64,000 nucleotides of DNA, from contig JAICWO010000015.1 of assembly GCA_025934775.1 (NCBI GenBank), positions 1 through 64,000 on the forward strand. The letters are read 5' to 3'. Below are positions 52,906 to 60,871 of the stretch, piece by piece. The position numbers were made by a program, and so were the translations under genes. Each line of letters opens with the position of its first letter. Within the stretch, counting starts at the first letter, position 1. The notes beneath the pieces were generated by a model that had not been told where the DNA came from, made no database searches, and saw nothing but the letters and a program-made list of their open reading frames with translations. Source of the stretch: Gemmatimonadaceae bacterium (GTDB lineage: Bacteria > Gemmatimonadota > Gemmatimonadetes > Gemmatimonadales > Gemmatimonadaceae).

Positions 52906-53136
52906 TCAGGTCGGCCGCCGCTCGAGCGCCGCGACGACTTCGCCCGGGTGTGGAAACCGATCGAGCTTCGACTTCTCAAAGATTGGCGCGCCGTCGGCCG
53001 AGATCTCGAACCGGCCGCCTCTCGATTTGACGAGATTCACCGTCGCGTCGGGAAAACGTTCACGAATCTCAGCCGCCAACCTGACGGCTCGAGGTTCGTA
53101 GCTTCACATCGTGCAGTATTCGATCGTGATCGTCAT
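52906..53136 (-). CDS. SelW-like (Rdx family) selenoprotein with in-frame UGA
   Basis: 76 residues: M-T-I-T-I-E-Y-C-T-M-U-S-Y-E-P-R-A, then the Rdx-type LAAEIRERFPDATVNLVKSR and GGRFEISADGAPIFEKSKLD, ending RRPT. Residue 11 is a TGA codon (53104-53106) exactly where the Rdx redox motif C-x-x-C/U has its second residue. Cys-containing relatives read IEYCTxC. Rdx proteins are thioredoxin-like redox proteins. A hairpin with bacterial SECIS geometry begins three bases beyond the UGA. ATG 53136 is the first start after an in-frame TGA at 53158. No strong ribosome site. The lipoprotein gene ends 39 bases upstream. A nonsense mutation or sequencing error is the main alternative; Sec machinery genes are not in the window. 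Confidence 0.75.
53063..53098 (-). promoter_or_regulatory. Candidate bacterial SECIS element
   Basis: On the minus strand, starting five bases after UGA: CGAA pairs with UUCG, then C/A mismatch, CUC pairs with GAG, one bulged G, AGCC pairs with GGCU, closed by an 11-base loop GUCAGGUUGGC. The loop G-G-U is 23-25 bases after the UGA, inside the 16-37 window known for bSECIS, and resembles the fdhF AGGU loop. Folding by eye, no energies calculated. Confidence 0.6.
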
Positions 53137-53175
53137 GATGCCGTTGCTGGAGACCAGTCAAAGATAGTGCTCCGG

Positions 53176-53436
53176 TCACTGAATCGGCACGCCGTTCACG
53201 GCGGCAATGCGCCTGATGAGCGTATCCTGATGCGCGACGACGAGCTTCAGCGAATCGACATCGGACTGGAGCTGCGCCACGTCGCTCTTCAAGCCACCGA
53301 TCTCGTCGGCGGCGTCGCTGAGCTCCTGGGCGATCGTGGCCTGTTGCCGCGGCGTGATGCAGCCGGCGGCCCCGAGCAGCGCGAGCGACAGGACGGCGCG
53401 TCGCGCCGTTCGACCTGCAGTGGAAATGGTGATCAT
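53176..53436 (-). CDS. Small coiled-coil lipoprotein
   Basis: 86 residues: signal with lipobox (VLSLALLGAAGC), then heptad repeats (QELSDAADEIGGLKSDVAQL, QSDVDSLKLVVAHQDTLIRR) indicating a coiled coil. Probably a periplasmic lipoprotein of the Lpp-like kind. ATG 53436 was chosen for the signal peptide. The SelW-like gene follows 39 bases downstream. Confidence 0.7.
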   Translation of the reverse strand: MITISTAGRTARRAVLSLALLGAAGCITPRQQATIAQELSDAADEIGGLKSDVAQLQSDVDSLKLVVAHQDTLIRRIAAVNGVPIQ

Positions 53437-53485
53437 GCGCGCAAAATGATGCCGCATGGCGGCGGCGTCGAGGTTTGGTTGTGGC

Positions 53486-53908
53486 ATGCGCCGCGCCGCG
53501 TACTCGCTCCTCGAGCTCACCGTTGTTCTCGCGATCGTCGGCCTCCTCCTCGCGCTCGTCGCGCCTCGGTTTGCCGCGTTTCGCGACGGCGCTTCGGTGC
53601 GGTCGGCGGTGACCGATGTCACCGGCGCATTTTCCCTCGCGCGCGAGACCGCGATCATGCGGCGCACCCTGGTGACCGTCGCCCTCGACACCGCCGCGGG
53701 GACGGTCGAGCTCCGCACGAATGGCGCGGCGCTGCTCCGGCGCTCGCTTCGCGCCACCTACGGGATCGTTCTCGGCGCCAATCGGGATTCAACCGTGTAT
53801 GACCCACGCGGGCTGGGATACGGTGTCTCCAATCTCACCATCACCGTTCGGCGAGGCGCGATTGTTGACACGTTGACCATGTCCCGATTGGGACGGCTCA
53901 GGTGGTGA
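53486..53908 (+). CDS. Type IV pilin/GspH-like pseudopilin
   Basis: 140 residues (alternative start ATG 53456). The N-terminal prepilin-type segment is RRAAYSLLELTVVLAIVGLL, with Glu at position +5 after the cleavage site, but Ala-Tyr replaces the usual Gly-Phe. The C-terminal GspH/FimT-type domain contains SLARETAIMRRTLVTVALD. It should be processed by a prepilin peptidase and assembled in a pilus or type II secretion pseudopilus. No other pilus gene is in the window. Confidence 0.7.
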   Translation: MRRAAYSLLELTVVLAIVGLLLALVAPRFAAFRDGASVRSAVTDVTGAFSLARETAIMRRTLVTVALDTAAGTVELRTNGAALLRRSLRATYGIVLGANRDSTVYDPRGLGYGVSNLTITVRRGAIVDTLTMSRLGRLRW

Positions 53909-54124
53909 TGGGCGCGATCCAGCGGCGTTCTTGGGCGGCGCGGAGACGAGAGTCGTAAATTTCTTGCGCAGCCGAATTGAGCAGCTCAATGGTGGATTCA
54001 TGGCTGATCGCATCGGCAACTCATTCGTATTTCGATACTTCTGATCGCTGATCCCGGATCGGTGCCGGTTTCGGCGATAGCCGATGTGACCCTCGCCGCA
54101 GGGGGGTGGGTTATAACAAAGGAC
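53909..54124. other. Intergenic region upstream of ECF sigma
   Basis: 216 bases without a gene. A perfect ATTGAGC-A-GCTCAAT palindrome is at 53976-53990 and could be an operator. A weak AAAGGA ribosome site precedes ATG 54125. Confidence 0.45.
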
Positions 54125-54664
54125 ATGAGCGACGATGCCGCCGACGTTCAACGCGTCTTAGCGGGGGACGTTGACGCATACGCCGCACTGGTCGACCGCT
54201 ACTACGATCGATGCGCACGGTTCGCAGTCCGGATGTTGGGGAACCGGGACGACGCGGAAGATGCGTTGCAGGCGACCTTCCTCCGGGCGTACCGGGCGCT
54301 CGATCGGTATCAGGAGCGTGATCGATTCAGCGCGTGGTTGTATCGGATTCTGGTGAATCAATGCCGGAGCATCGCCGCGCGTCGTGCCCATCGCGAGCGG
54401 GTGTTCGTTCGCGAAGAAGCGCTGCTGTTGAACGCGCCGGATCGCTCGGTTGGTTGGTCGGGTGAGGATGAGGAATTCGTTCAGCGCGTCCTGAGTGAGC
54501 TGGACCCGTTGTTGCGGGAAGCGTTTCTCCTGAAGTACATCGAAGAGATGAGTTACGAGGAGATGTCGGCCTTGACTGGTGTCGGTGTCTCCGCGTTGAA
54601 GATGCGTGTGAAGCGCGCATGCGATCGGCTGCGCGAGCGGTGGGAGCGGATCAAGCATGATTGA
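54125..54664 (+). CDS. ECF RNA polymerase sigma factor
   Basis: 179 residues. Region 2 (about 10-75: RVLAGDVDAYAALVDRYYDR, DDAEDALQATFLRAYRAL) and region 4 (about 120-172: REAFLLKYIEEMSYEEMSAL, VSALKMRVKRACDRLRERWE). It overlaps the following anti-sigma-like gene by eight bases. It drives its own operon and perhaps other envelope genes, by analogy with related systems. Confidence 0.92.
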   Translation: MSDDAADVQRVLAGDVDAYAALVDRYYDRCARFAVRMLGNRDDAEDALQATFLRAYRALDRYQERDRFSAWLYRILVNQCRSIAARRAHRERVFVREEALLLNAPDRSVGWSGEDEEFVQRVLSELDPLLREAFLLKYIEEMSYEEMSALTGVGVSALKMRVKRACDRLRERWERIKHD

Positions 54665-55238
54665 CTCGGAGCAGCATACCTACATCGACATGATCGCCCG
54701 TGAGGCGCGCCGTCCAGTCGCGACGGACCGCGCCGCGCGCGAGCGCATCATGACGCTGGTACGCTCCGAGCCGGCGCCGCATCGCCGCTCCTCCGTCTGG
54801 GCCGCGATCTTCCAGCCGCGCTTCTCTCTCTCCCCCGCCGTGAGCACGCTGCTCGCCGCGGGCCTCGTCGGCATCGGCGTGATCGCCGGTGCATTCGCCA
54901 TGAACCGGGACGGCCATCAGGTCGGGCAACCGCGTTTTGCTGCCGCTCAGCGGCTCCCGGTTTCTGACACGGTGGTCAAGTTCGTCTTCGTCGCGCCGCA
55001 AGCGGAGCACGTATCGCTCGTCGGCGATTTCAACGGCTGGGACGCATCCAAGACCCCCATGGTCCGCTCCGAGCACAGCGGCCTCTGGACCGTGACGCTC
55101 CCCCTCCCGGAGGGGCGGCACCTGTACGCGTTCGTGGTCGACGGGAATTCCTGGTCCGCTGATCCGAACGCGCCGTTCGCGCCCGATGATGGGTTCGGCC
55201 ACGCGAATTCCGTCAGGATCGTCAATCGAGGATCATAG
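54657..55238 (+). CDS. Anti-sigma-like protein with CBM48-type domain
   Basis: 193 residues: a cytoplasmic N-terminus (1-60), one membrane segment at about 59-80 (VSTLLAAGLVGIGVIAGAFA), and a periplasmic domain at about 105-190 with VKFVFVAPQAEHVSLVGDFN, GWDASKTPMVRSEHSGLWTV and RHLYAFVVDGNSW. This is the AMPK/isoamylase-N-type glycogen-binding sandwich. Overlap with the sigma gene and topology suggest an anti-sigma factor whose sensor is a sugar-binding domain; inferred. Confidence 0.65.
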   Translation: MIDSEQHTYIDMIAREARRPVATDRAARERIMTLVRSEPAPHRRSSVWAAIFQPRFSLSPAVSTLLAAGLVGIGVIAGAFAMNRDGHQVGQPRFAAAQRLPVSDTVVKFVFVAPQAEHVSLVGDFNGWDASKTPMVRSEHSGLWTVTLPLPEGRHLYAFVVDGNSWSADPNAPFAPDDGFGHANSVRIVNRGS

Positions 55239-55240
55239 TC

Positions 55241-55873
55241 GTGAAGCGCTCGTCGCTCCGATCACTCCCGTTGCGCGCCGGCGCGCTGCTGTGCTTGGCG
55301 GCCGTGCCGGCCGTCGCACAAGAGACTGATCCATTCAATAAGCTCGATCCAAACAATCGCTTTTCGATCGAGCTGATGATCGACTCGGCGCGGAACGCCG
55401 GACTTCCCTCCGATGCGCTCCGCTCTCTCGCGCTCGAAGGGATCGCGCTCAAGATCGATGGCAAAAGGATCGTGGATCGCGTGCGCCGCGAGTTCACGCT
55501 CCTCAGGACCGCGCGCACTACGCTCGGTCCCGTGAGCGACGAGGAAGTGAAAGCGGCCGCCGCCGTGCTCAACGCCGGCGCCAAACCCGCACAGCTCGCC
55601 GCGTTCAAGACTCGCGAGCAGGGACGAAGCGACCTGCAGGCGTTCACGATCTGGGCGGATCTGATCACCCGCGGCGTCCCCAGCGAGGAAGCCTCCTCAG
55701 CCATATCCAAGCTCTGGGAGGACGGAGCGGACGATGCGATCTTCTATGGGTTGTGGAAGAGCGTCCAGACCGATATCTCTCAAGGGTTGAATCCAGGTGC
55801 TGCACTGCAGAATCGGATTCGGGAGACGCCGGTTCGGACGCCGCAGAGCAAGGGTGCGCCGCCCGAGGGATAG
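55241..55873 (+). CDS. Secreted hypothetical protein
   Basis: 210 residues from GTG 55241, two bases after the anti-sigma stop. Signal peptide (LPLRAGALLCLAAVPAVAQ), then a helical protein with LKIDGKRIVDRVRREFTLLR and DEEVKAAAAVLNAGAKPAQL. It occupies third place in the sigma/CBM48 cluster. Function unknown. Confidence 0.6.
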   Translation: MKRSSLRSLPLRAGALLCLAAVPAVAQETDPFNKLDPNNRFSIELMIDSARNAGLPSDALRSLALEGIALKIDGKRIVDRVRREFTLLRTARTTLGPVSDEEVKAAAAVLNAGAKPAQLAAFKTREQGRSDLQAFTIWADLITRGVPSEEASSAISKLWEDGADDAIFYGLWKSVQTDISQGLNPGAALQNRIRETPVRTPQSKGAPPEG

Positions 55874-55897
55874 CACGGTACCAACGCTCGAGATGCC

Positions 55898-57166
55898 ATG
55901 AACGAGCAGAAGGTCGCAATCCTCGCCGTTTTGACTGCAGCGCTGCTGGTTCCCGCGCACCGGGAGCTTGCAGCGCAGATTGCTTCCAAGCTCGATGCGG
56001 GGCAGTTCACGGTGAACGATGGCACCGTCCCTTCCAGCGCGCTGCGCCTCGCCCCCACCTTCGAGTACCAGACGCCGTACGCCACGCTCACGGCGCACGG
56101 ATCCGCCTTCGTCACCGAACAGTCGCTTCAGATCGCGGACGGCGTCCTCTCCGGCACGTTCACCTCGCCCACCGTCTACGGCGTACGCGCCGAGATGATC
56201 GGCAACGCCAGCCGAGCGGTCGATGAGCGCTCGCTCGGCACCGATCAAGTCGACGTGCAGACGCGCGTCCACGTGCTCTTCCATCAGCGCGGTGGGCTCT
56301 GGCTCGGCGGCGGCGTCGCGCGTCCTTGGCGCGTGGCCGTAATCTCCTCGGCCGACGTCGCCGACGCGGGCGCATGGACCAAGGTTGGCGGAGCGACGTT
56401 CACCGCGACGTTCACGAACTTCTCATTCACGAAGGTTGCATCGGTCCACGACACCGCGAGCAGCGCGCTCTCGTGCGCCGTCGCGACGAGCGGCACGGTG
56501 CCCGGCGCCGCCAGCGCGATGCGCTTCGTCGCCGACGACGCCGCGGCGTCCAGCGCATGCGAGCGGCAGTCGCGCTTCAGCGATCTCGAAGGCTCGGTAC
56601 ATTGGGAGCTCGGCGCGCTCGAGCTCAACGCGCAGAGCGGCTACCGCTTCGGCGACTCCTACGATGTCACGCCCGATTCGCGGCGCTGGAGCTCCGCGAC
56701 GGCGACGGTCTGGCTCAGCGACCGCGTTGCCGTGATCGGCGGCGGCGGCCGGCAGCCGGCGCTTCCGCTGCGCGGTCTTCCCGCGCGCACGTTCTTCATG
56801 GGCGGCCTCGAGCTCGCGTACTGGCCGATCTCGCACAACACGATTCCTGTCTCGCTGCCGCACGCCACGCTGCTCAAGAGCTTCGATCTGCGCCCGGCGG
56901 AGCAAGGACTCGAGAAAATTGTGATCCACGTCGGCGGCGTGGAGACCGTAGAGGTGATGGGCGACTTCAGCGATTGGACGCCGCTCACTGTGACCCGCCA
57001 CGGCCGCGATCTCTGGGAGCTCGCGCTGCCGCTCTCGCCCGGCGTCCATCAGATCAACGTCCGCGTCGACGACGGCCCATGGATGGCGCCCCCGGGGCTG
57101 CCCACCATGCACGACAGCTACGATCGCGACGTCGGCCTGCTGGTGGTGAAAGACAACAAGTCCTGA
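55898..57166 (+). CDS. Outer-membrane barrel with C-terminal CBM48-type domain
   Basis: 422 residues with a signal peptide (VAILAVLTAALLVPAHRELA). About 40-310 is beta-strand rich (TAHGSAFVTEQSLQIADGVL, GGLWLGGGVARPWRVAVISS), ending in YWPISHNTIP. The last 90 residues (IVIHVGGVETVEVMGDFSDW, TPLTVTRHGRDLWELALPLS) form a glycogen-binding sandwich like that of the anti-sigma-like protein upstream. Probably surface-exposed or periplasmic and carbohydrate-related. Fourth gene of the ECF cluster. Confidence 0.65.
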   Translation: MNEQKVAILAVLTAALLVPAHRELAAQIASKLDAGQFTVNDGTVPSSALRLAPTFEYQTPYATLTAHGSAFVTEQSLQIADGVLSGTFTSPTVYGVRAEMIGNASRAVDERSLGTDQVDVQTRVHVLFHQRGGLWLGGGVARPWRVAVISSADVADAGAWTKVGGATFTATFTNFSFTKVASVHDTASSALSCAVATSGTVPGAASAMRFVADDAAASSACERQSRFSDLEGSVHWELGALELNAQSGYRFGDSYDVTPDSRRWSSATATVWLSDRVAVIGGGGRQPALPLRGLPARTFFMGGLELAYWPISHNTIPVSLPHATLLKSFDLRPAEQGLEKIVIHVGGVETVEVMGDFSDWTPLTVTRHGRDLWELALPLSPGVHQINVRVDDGPWMAPPGLPTMHDSYDRDVGLLVVKDNKS

Positions 57167-57175
57167 ACGCGCGGC

Positions 57176-57259
57176 GTGTCATCCCGAGCGACGGAGCGCA
57201 GCGACTCCTCCCTCGTGTCATCCCGAGCGACGGAGCGCAGCGACGGAGTCGAGGGATCT
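57176..57259. repeat. Tandem GTCATCCCGAGCGA-type repeat
   Basis: Unit A at 57176-57206 and unit B at 57215-57259 share GTGTCATCCCGAGCGACGGA and the following GCGCAGCGAC. Unit B continues GGAGTCGAGGGATCT, the inverse relative of the 48403-48444 unit. It lies between the ECF cluster and the helicase terminator. Confidence 0.65.
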
Positions 57260-57352
57260 GGGCTCGTTGCGCAGCCGACGACTTTTCCGCGGTCGGCTCA
57301 AACCACGTAAACGCACTGTTTGAACGCAGCCGCGCGGAAGATCCCGACGGCA

Positions 57353-57385
57353 GCAAAAAAATCCCGGCCCTCGCGGACCGGGATT
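57353..57385 (-). terminator. Intrinsic terminator of the RhlE-type helicase gene
   Basis: On the minus strand: AATCCCGG / CCGGGATT stem (57360-57367 with 57378-57385), loop of ten bases, then a run of seven T residues (57354-57360 region). It lies 25 bases after the helicase stop. Confidence 0.8.
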
Positions 57386-57409
57386 CTCACATCTGAGCGC
57401 TGGCGACCG

Positions 57410-58603
57410 TCAGTCCGCCGCGACCGTTCCGAAGTCGAAGCCGGGAACGGAAATGCGCGGAATCGGCTGGCCGATCACTCGCTCGATCGAGCGCACCATT
57501 GCGATCTCGTCCGGGGCCATGAACGTGAACGCATCGCCTTCTTTGGCCGCGCGCCCCGTGCGTCCAATGCGGTGCACGTAATCCTCAGCTTGCTGCGGCA
57601 CGTCGTAGTTGATCACGTGCGTGATGCCGGTGATGTCGAGACCGCGTTGCGCGATGTCCGTCGCGACGAGCACGCGCACCTTTCCGCTCTTGAAGTCGTC
57701 GAGCGCGCGGGTGCGCTGCGCCTGGGTCTTGTCGGCGTGCATCGCCGTCGCGTTCATGCCTTCACGCTCGAGATGGCGCACGACCCGGTCGGCTCCATGC
57801 TTGGTGCGCGTGAAGACGAGCACCGAATCCAACCGTGCCTCGCCGAGGAGCTGCGCGAGCAACGCGCTCTTGCGCTCGCGCGGGACGGGATAGACCGCAT
57901 GTGAGACCGTGTCCGCGCTCTGCGACCGTCGGCCCACCTGCACCACGACGGGCTTGCGCAGATACTTGCGCGCCAGCGCTTCGACTTCGGGCGGCATCGT
58001 GGCGCTGAAGAGGAGCGTCTGCCGGTATTTCGGAATCTCCGACACGATGCGGTTGATCTGCGGCGCGAAGCCCATGTCGAGCATTCGGTCGGCTTCGTCG
58101 AGCACCAGCACCTCGAGGTCGTCGAAGACGACGTTCTGGCGCTCGAGATGATCGATCAGGCGGCCTGGCGTCGCGACCACGATGTCGACGCCCGAACGCA
58201 GCGCTCGTTGCTGCGGATCGAGCGGCACCCCGCCGTAGACCGACGCCACATTCAGCGGAGCGTGCTCCGCGTAGCGGTGAACGTTCTCCTCCACCTGCAC
58301 GCAGAGCTCGCGCGTCGGTGTGAGAACGAGGACTCGCGTGCGGCGCGGGCCGTCGAGCAGCCGGTGGATGATCGGCAGCGTGAACGCCGCCGTTTTTCCG
58401 GTGCCGGTCTGCGCGAGTCCCATGACGTCGCGCCCTTTGAGGATGAGTGGAATCGCCTGGTGCTGGATCGGCGTCGGGGTCACGTATCCCGCATCGCGGA
58501 CCGCCTGCATCACCGGCGTGGAGAGTCCGAGCTCCTCGAACGTATGCGTCTCGGACTCGGCGTCGTGCTCTACTTCAATTGTCTCTGTGATCATGATTCC
58601 CAT
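57410..58603 (-). CDS. rhlE: DEAD-box RNA helicase, RhlE-type
   Basis: 397 residues (or 394 from ATG 58594). Q motif TFEELGLSTPVMQAV and PTPIQHQAIPL, Walker A AQTGTGKT (64-71), DEAD in VLDEADRMLDMGF, SAT in LFSATMPPE, motif VI HRIGRTGRAAKEG. The core is close to RhlE and ends after a short tail. It unwinds short RNA duplexes in ribosome assembly or mRNA decay. A hairpin terminator follows, and the leader of about 250 bases upstream is GC-rich. Confidence 0.9.
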   Translation of the reverse strand: MGIMITETIEVEHDAESETHTFEELGLSTPVMQAVRDAGYVTPTPIQHQAIPLILKGRDVMGLAQTGTGKTAAFTLPIIHRLLDGPRRTRVLVLTPTRELCVQVEENVHRYAEHAPLNVASVYGGVPLDPQQRALRSGVDIVVATPGRLIDHLERQNVVFDDLEVLVLDEADRMLDMGFAPQINRIVSEIPKYRQTLLFSATMPPEVEALARKYLRKPVVVQVGRRSQSADTVSHAVYPVPRERKSALLAQLLGEARLDSVLVFTRTKHGADRVVRHLEREGMNATAMHADKTQAQRTRALDDFKSGKVRVLVATDIAQRGLDITGITHVINYDVPQQAEDYVHRIGRTGRAAKEGDAFTFMAPDEIAMVRSIERVIGQPIPRISVPGFDFGTVAAD

Positions 58604-58853
58604 CGCTGCGCACCGGGGCCGCGCTCCAGGGACCTTCCCAGGACCGGTGTCTTCGAAAACGTGCCGGCGAGCAGAGGGCGCACCGGCGAGAGCCGTGAAG
58701 ACTCCGCTTCACGTGTTCGCGAGGGGCCGTTGCGGCCCGCGCTTGTCATGCGCGTCGACCCTCGCTCCCGCGACATTCCTGGCGGCCCCAACGGGGGACC
58801 CCTGCCGCGGTGTCTGACCCATCAATTTAACTCATTGTGAGACTTAATGCTAG
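58604..58853. other. Long leader region of the helicase gene
   Basis: 250 bases between the helicase and alpha/beta hydrolase genes, both on the minus strand. Several GC-rich inverted repeats are visible, such as GGGGCCG...CGGCCC. The hydrolase end of the region is AT-rich (AATTTAACTCATTGTG) and probably holds the helicase promoter. No gene was seen. A structured 5' leader, as in other cold-induced helicase genes, is possible. Confidence 0.4.
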
Positions 58854-59693
58854 CTACCGGAGAAAACCGCCAATCAGCCGATACACGTCGCTTGGATACT
58901 CCTCGTGCGCGCAGTGCCCGCCTTCGACACTGATCACCGTCGCACCTCGCAAGCGTTCGGCCGACCGTCTGGCGTTCCGAATCAGACGATCCTGCGCGCC
59001 GAGGATCACGGCCGCCGGTACGCGAAGCGAACCAGCCTCTGCGTCCGACCAGACGCGCCAATCGAACTCGGCGAGGCATGCCTGCGCCGCGAAGACCCAG
59101 CCCGGCAGTTGAGTCGGGGACCAGTATTCGTCCACGTCGCGCTCGGTCACACGGTCGGGGTCGCCGTAGGCGGCGTAGCGCAGAATCATCTCGATGACCC
59201 ATCGCGGCGCGAGCGCGCGGCCGAGCGCGCGCACTACGCGTCCGGGCGCGATGCGCACCGGCGGCAGCAGCGTCGGACGTGCCGTTCCCGTTGGATTGAT
59301 CAGCACGAGCTTGGTGATGCGCGCGGGATTCTGGAGCGCGTAACCCAGCGCGACGCCGCCGCCCATGGAATGCCCGACGAGCGCCGCCGACGGCAGCTCG
59401 AGGACATCGAGCAGCGATTCCAGATCTTTTATAAAAGTTTCAACACCGTAGCGGCCGTTCACCGGCGGCTTGTCGGAGAGGCCGAAGCCGCGCAGGTCGA
59501 CGGCGATCACGCGAAGTCCGAACGACGGCAGCAGGCTGAACGCGTGGCGGAAGCTGTAGATCGACGCGCCCCAGCCGTGGAGCATGACCACGGGCGCCCC
59601 ACGCGCGCCGACGCACTCCGCGACGCGCACGCGTACGCCCGTCGGGAGCGACACCAGCCGTGTGGCGATGGTGTCGTTCCCGCTCGGGAACAT
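58854..59693 (-). CDS. Alpha/beta hydrolase
   Basis: 279 residues from ATG 59693; TTG 59720, overlapping the previous stop by four bases, is an alternative. The fold markers are VVMLHGWGASIYSF (oxyanion site), the nucleophile Ser109 in LVGHSMGGGVALG, Asp in VILGAQDRLI and His in VEGGHCAHEEYP. No signal peptide. It should hydrolyse an ester or a related bond. Confidence 0.88.
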   Translation of the reverse strand: MFPSGNDTIATRLVSLPTGVRVRVAECVGARGAPVVMLHGWGASIYSFRHAFSLLPSFGLRVIAVDLRGFGLSDKPPVNGRYGVETFIKDLESLLDVLELPSAALVGHSMGGGVALGYALQNPARITKLVLINPTGTARPTLLPPVRIAPGRVVRALGRALAPRWVIEMILRYAAYGDPDRVTERDVDEYWSPTQLPGWVFAAQACLAEFDWRVWSDAEAGSLRVPAAVILGAQDRLIRNARRSAERLRGATVISVEGGHCAHEEYPSDVYRLIGGFLR

Positions 59694-59716
59694 CTCGATC
59701 GGTGTAAGGGCGCGGC

Positions 59717-60871
59717 TCAAGTCGAATCGATCGTCCGCCCGAGCAGCCGTCCAATCAGTCCGAGGCGGAACGTCACGTCGGTCCAGCGTTCCTCGCCGCT
59801 CATGTGGTCCTCGAGCGGATACATGGGCCACAAGAACGGATTCGAGGTCCTGGGCACGATCGTGCCTTTGTGCGGATGCCAGACACCGTCGGCGTCGCGA
59901 TCGTCGAGGAAGCGGTCGTACAGCTTTACCCAATTCTCATTCTTCTTCAGAAAACCAAGCCGCGCCATCAGCTCGAGCCAGCCGATCGCGAAAACGACGT
60001 CCTCGTCCGCGGCATTGCGATTGGGGAGCATGTCGCCGAGCACGAGATGCGGCTGCGCGATGGCCTTCTTGCCGCAGAGCTGAATCGCTTCCTGCCGCGG
60101 GAGCGCCTGCGCGACGTGACGGTAGATCAAGGCAACCGCATCGTGATGCTCCGTGCGGAACAGCGGCATGTACGCGAGCATCTGGAGCGCGTAGATGGAC
60201 GGCGGCGCGGCTTCCGGCGGGAGCACGTGCTGATTCCCCACGCGAACGAACGGCTTTGCCGCGTGCGGGGAGCGAAGCCAGGAGGCGACGCGCTCGAGAA
60301 TGCGCCGCGCCGCGCCGCGCAGCCGCGGATCGCCCTCGTAGCCGGCCTGCGCGAGCGTGGCCGCGGCGGCCTCGCGCAGGATAGCGCGGCCGCGGCGGCT
60401 CGCGTCCTCGTCGACCGTCTTACCAGCAAACTCGAATAGGTATTCCCGGTCGTCGTCTTCGGCGAGCAGACGGAAGAGGATGCGTCTCGCGCGCACGAGC
60501 GGCGGCGTGTCTCGGTCCCAACCGTACTCGAGCAGTCGGCGTACGGCGGTGATGGTCCCGATCCCGTCGAAGCGCTCGGTGCGGCTGTTTGGGAGCGCGA
60601 GCATCGCCTCGCTCCACGTGCCGTCGAGGCGCTGCGAGATTGCCAACGCCAGCGCGGGGCGATGCGTAAATGGGAGAGATGAAACCTGGGCGGGAATCGG
60701 TGCGCCAGGCTTCGCGACGTCGGTGATCGCGCGGTACTTGATCGGCGCCGCGGCGTGATCCATCAGCCAGACGAGCGGGAACGCGACGGATGGTGACGGC
60801 GGCGGTGCCGCCGGGGTCAGAGGCGAAGCGACTGGCGGGGTACTCGAGGGAGGCGTCGGTGGAAGGGTCAC
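59717..60871 (-). CDS. Hypothetical protein, 384 residues
   Basis: The first 35 residues are a Pro/Ser-rich, low-complexity start. The rest is helical and reminiscent of an alpha/alpha-toroid (DGIGTITAVRRLLEYGWDRD, HHDAVALIYRHVAQALPRQE, KLYDRFLDDRDADGVWHPHK). No enzyme motif is certain. It is cotranscribed with the hydrolase downstream. Confidence 0.6.
   Translation of the reverse strand: MTLPPTPPSSTPPVASPLTPAAPPPSPSVAFPLVWLMDHAAAPIKYRAITDVAKPGAPIPAQVSSLPFTHRPALALAISQRLDGTWSEAMLALPNSRTERFDGIGTITAVRRLLEYGWDRDTPPLVRARRILFRLLAEDDDREYLFEFAGKTVDEDASRRGRAILREAAAATLAQAGYEGDPRLRGAARRILERVASWLRSPHAAKPFVRVGNQHVLPPEAAPPSIYALQMLAYMPLFRTEHHDAVALIYRHVAQALPRQEAIQLCGKKAIAQPHLVLGDMLPNRNAADEDVVFAIGWLELMARLGFLKKNENWVKLYDRFLDDRDADGVWHPHKGTIVPRTSNPFLWPMYPLEDHMSGEERWTDVTFRLGLIGRLLGRTIDST

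Noticed and set aside
53104-53106. TGA as simple nonsense mutation of a SelW pseudogene
   Set aside because: The TGA sits exactly at the family's Cys/Sec position, the rest of the gene is undamaged, and a hairpin follows. It remains the alternative to be tested, but not the preferred reading.
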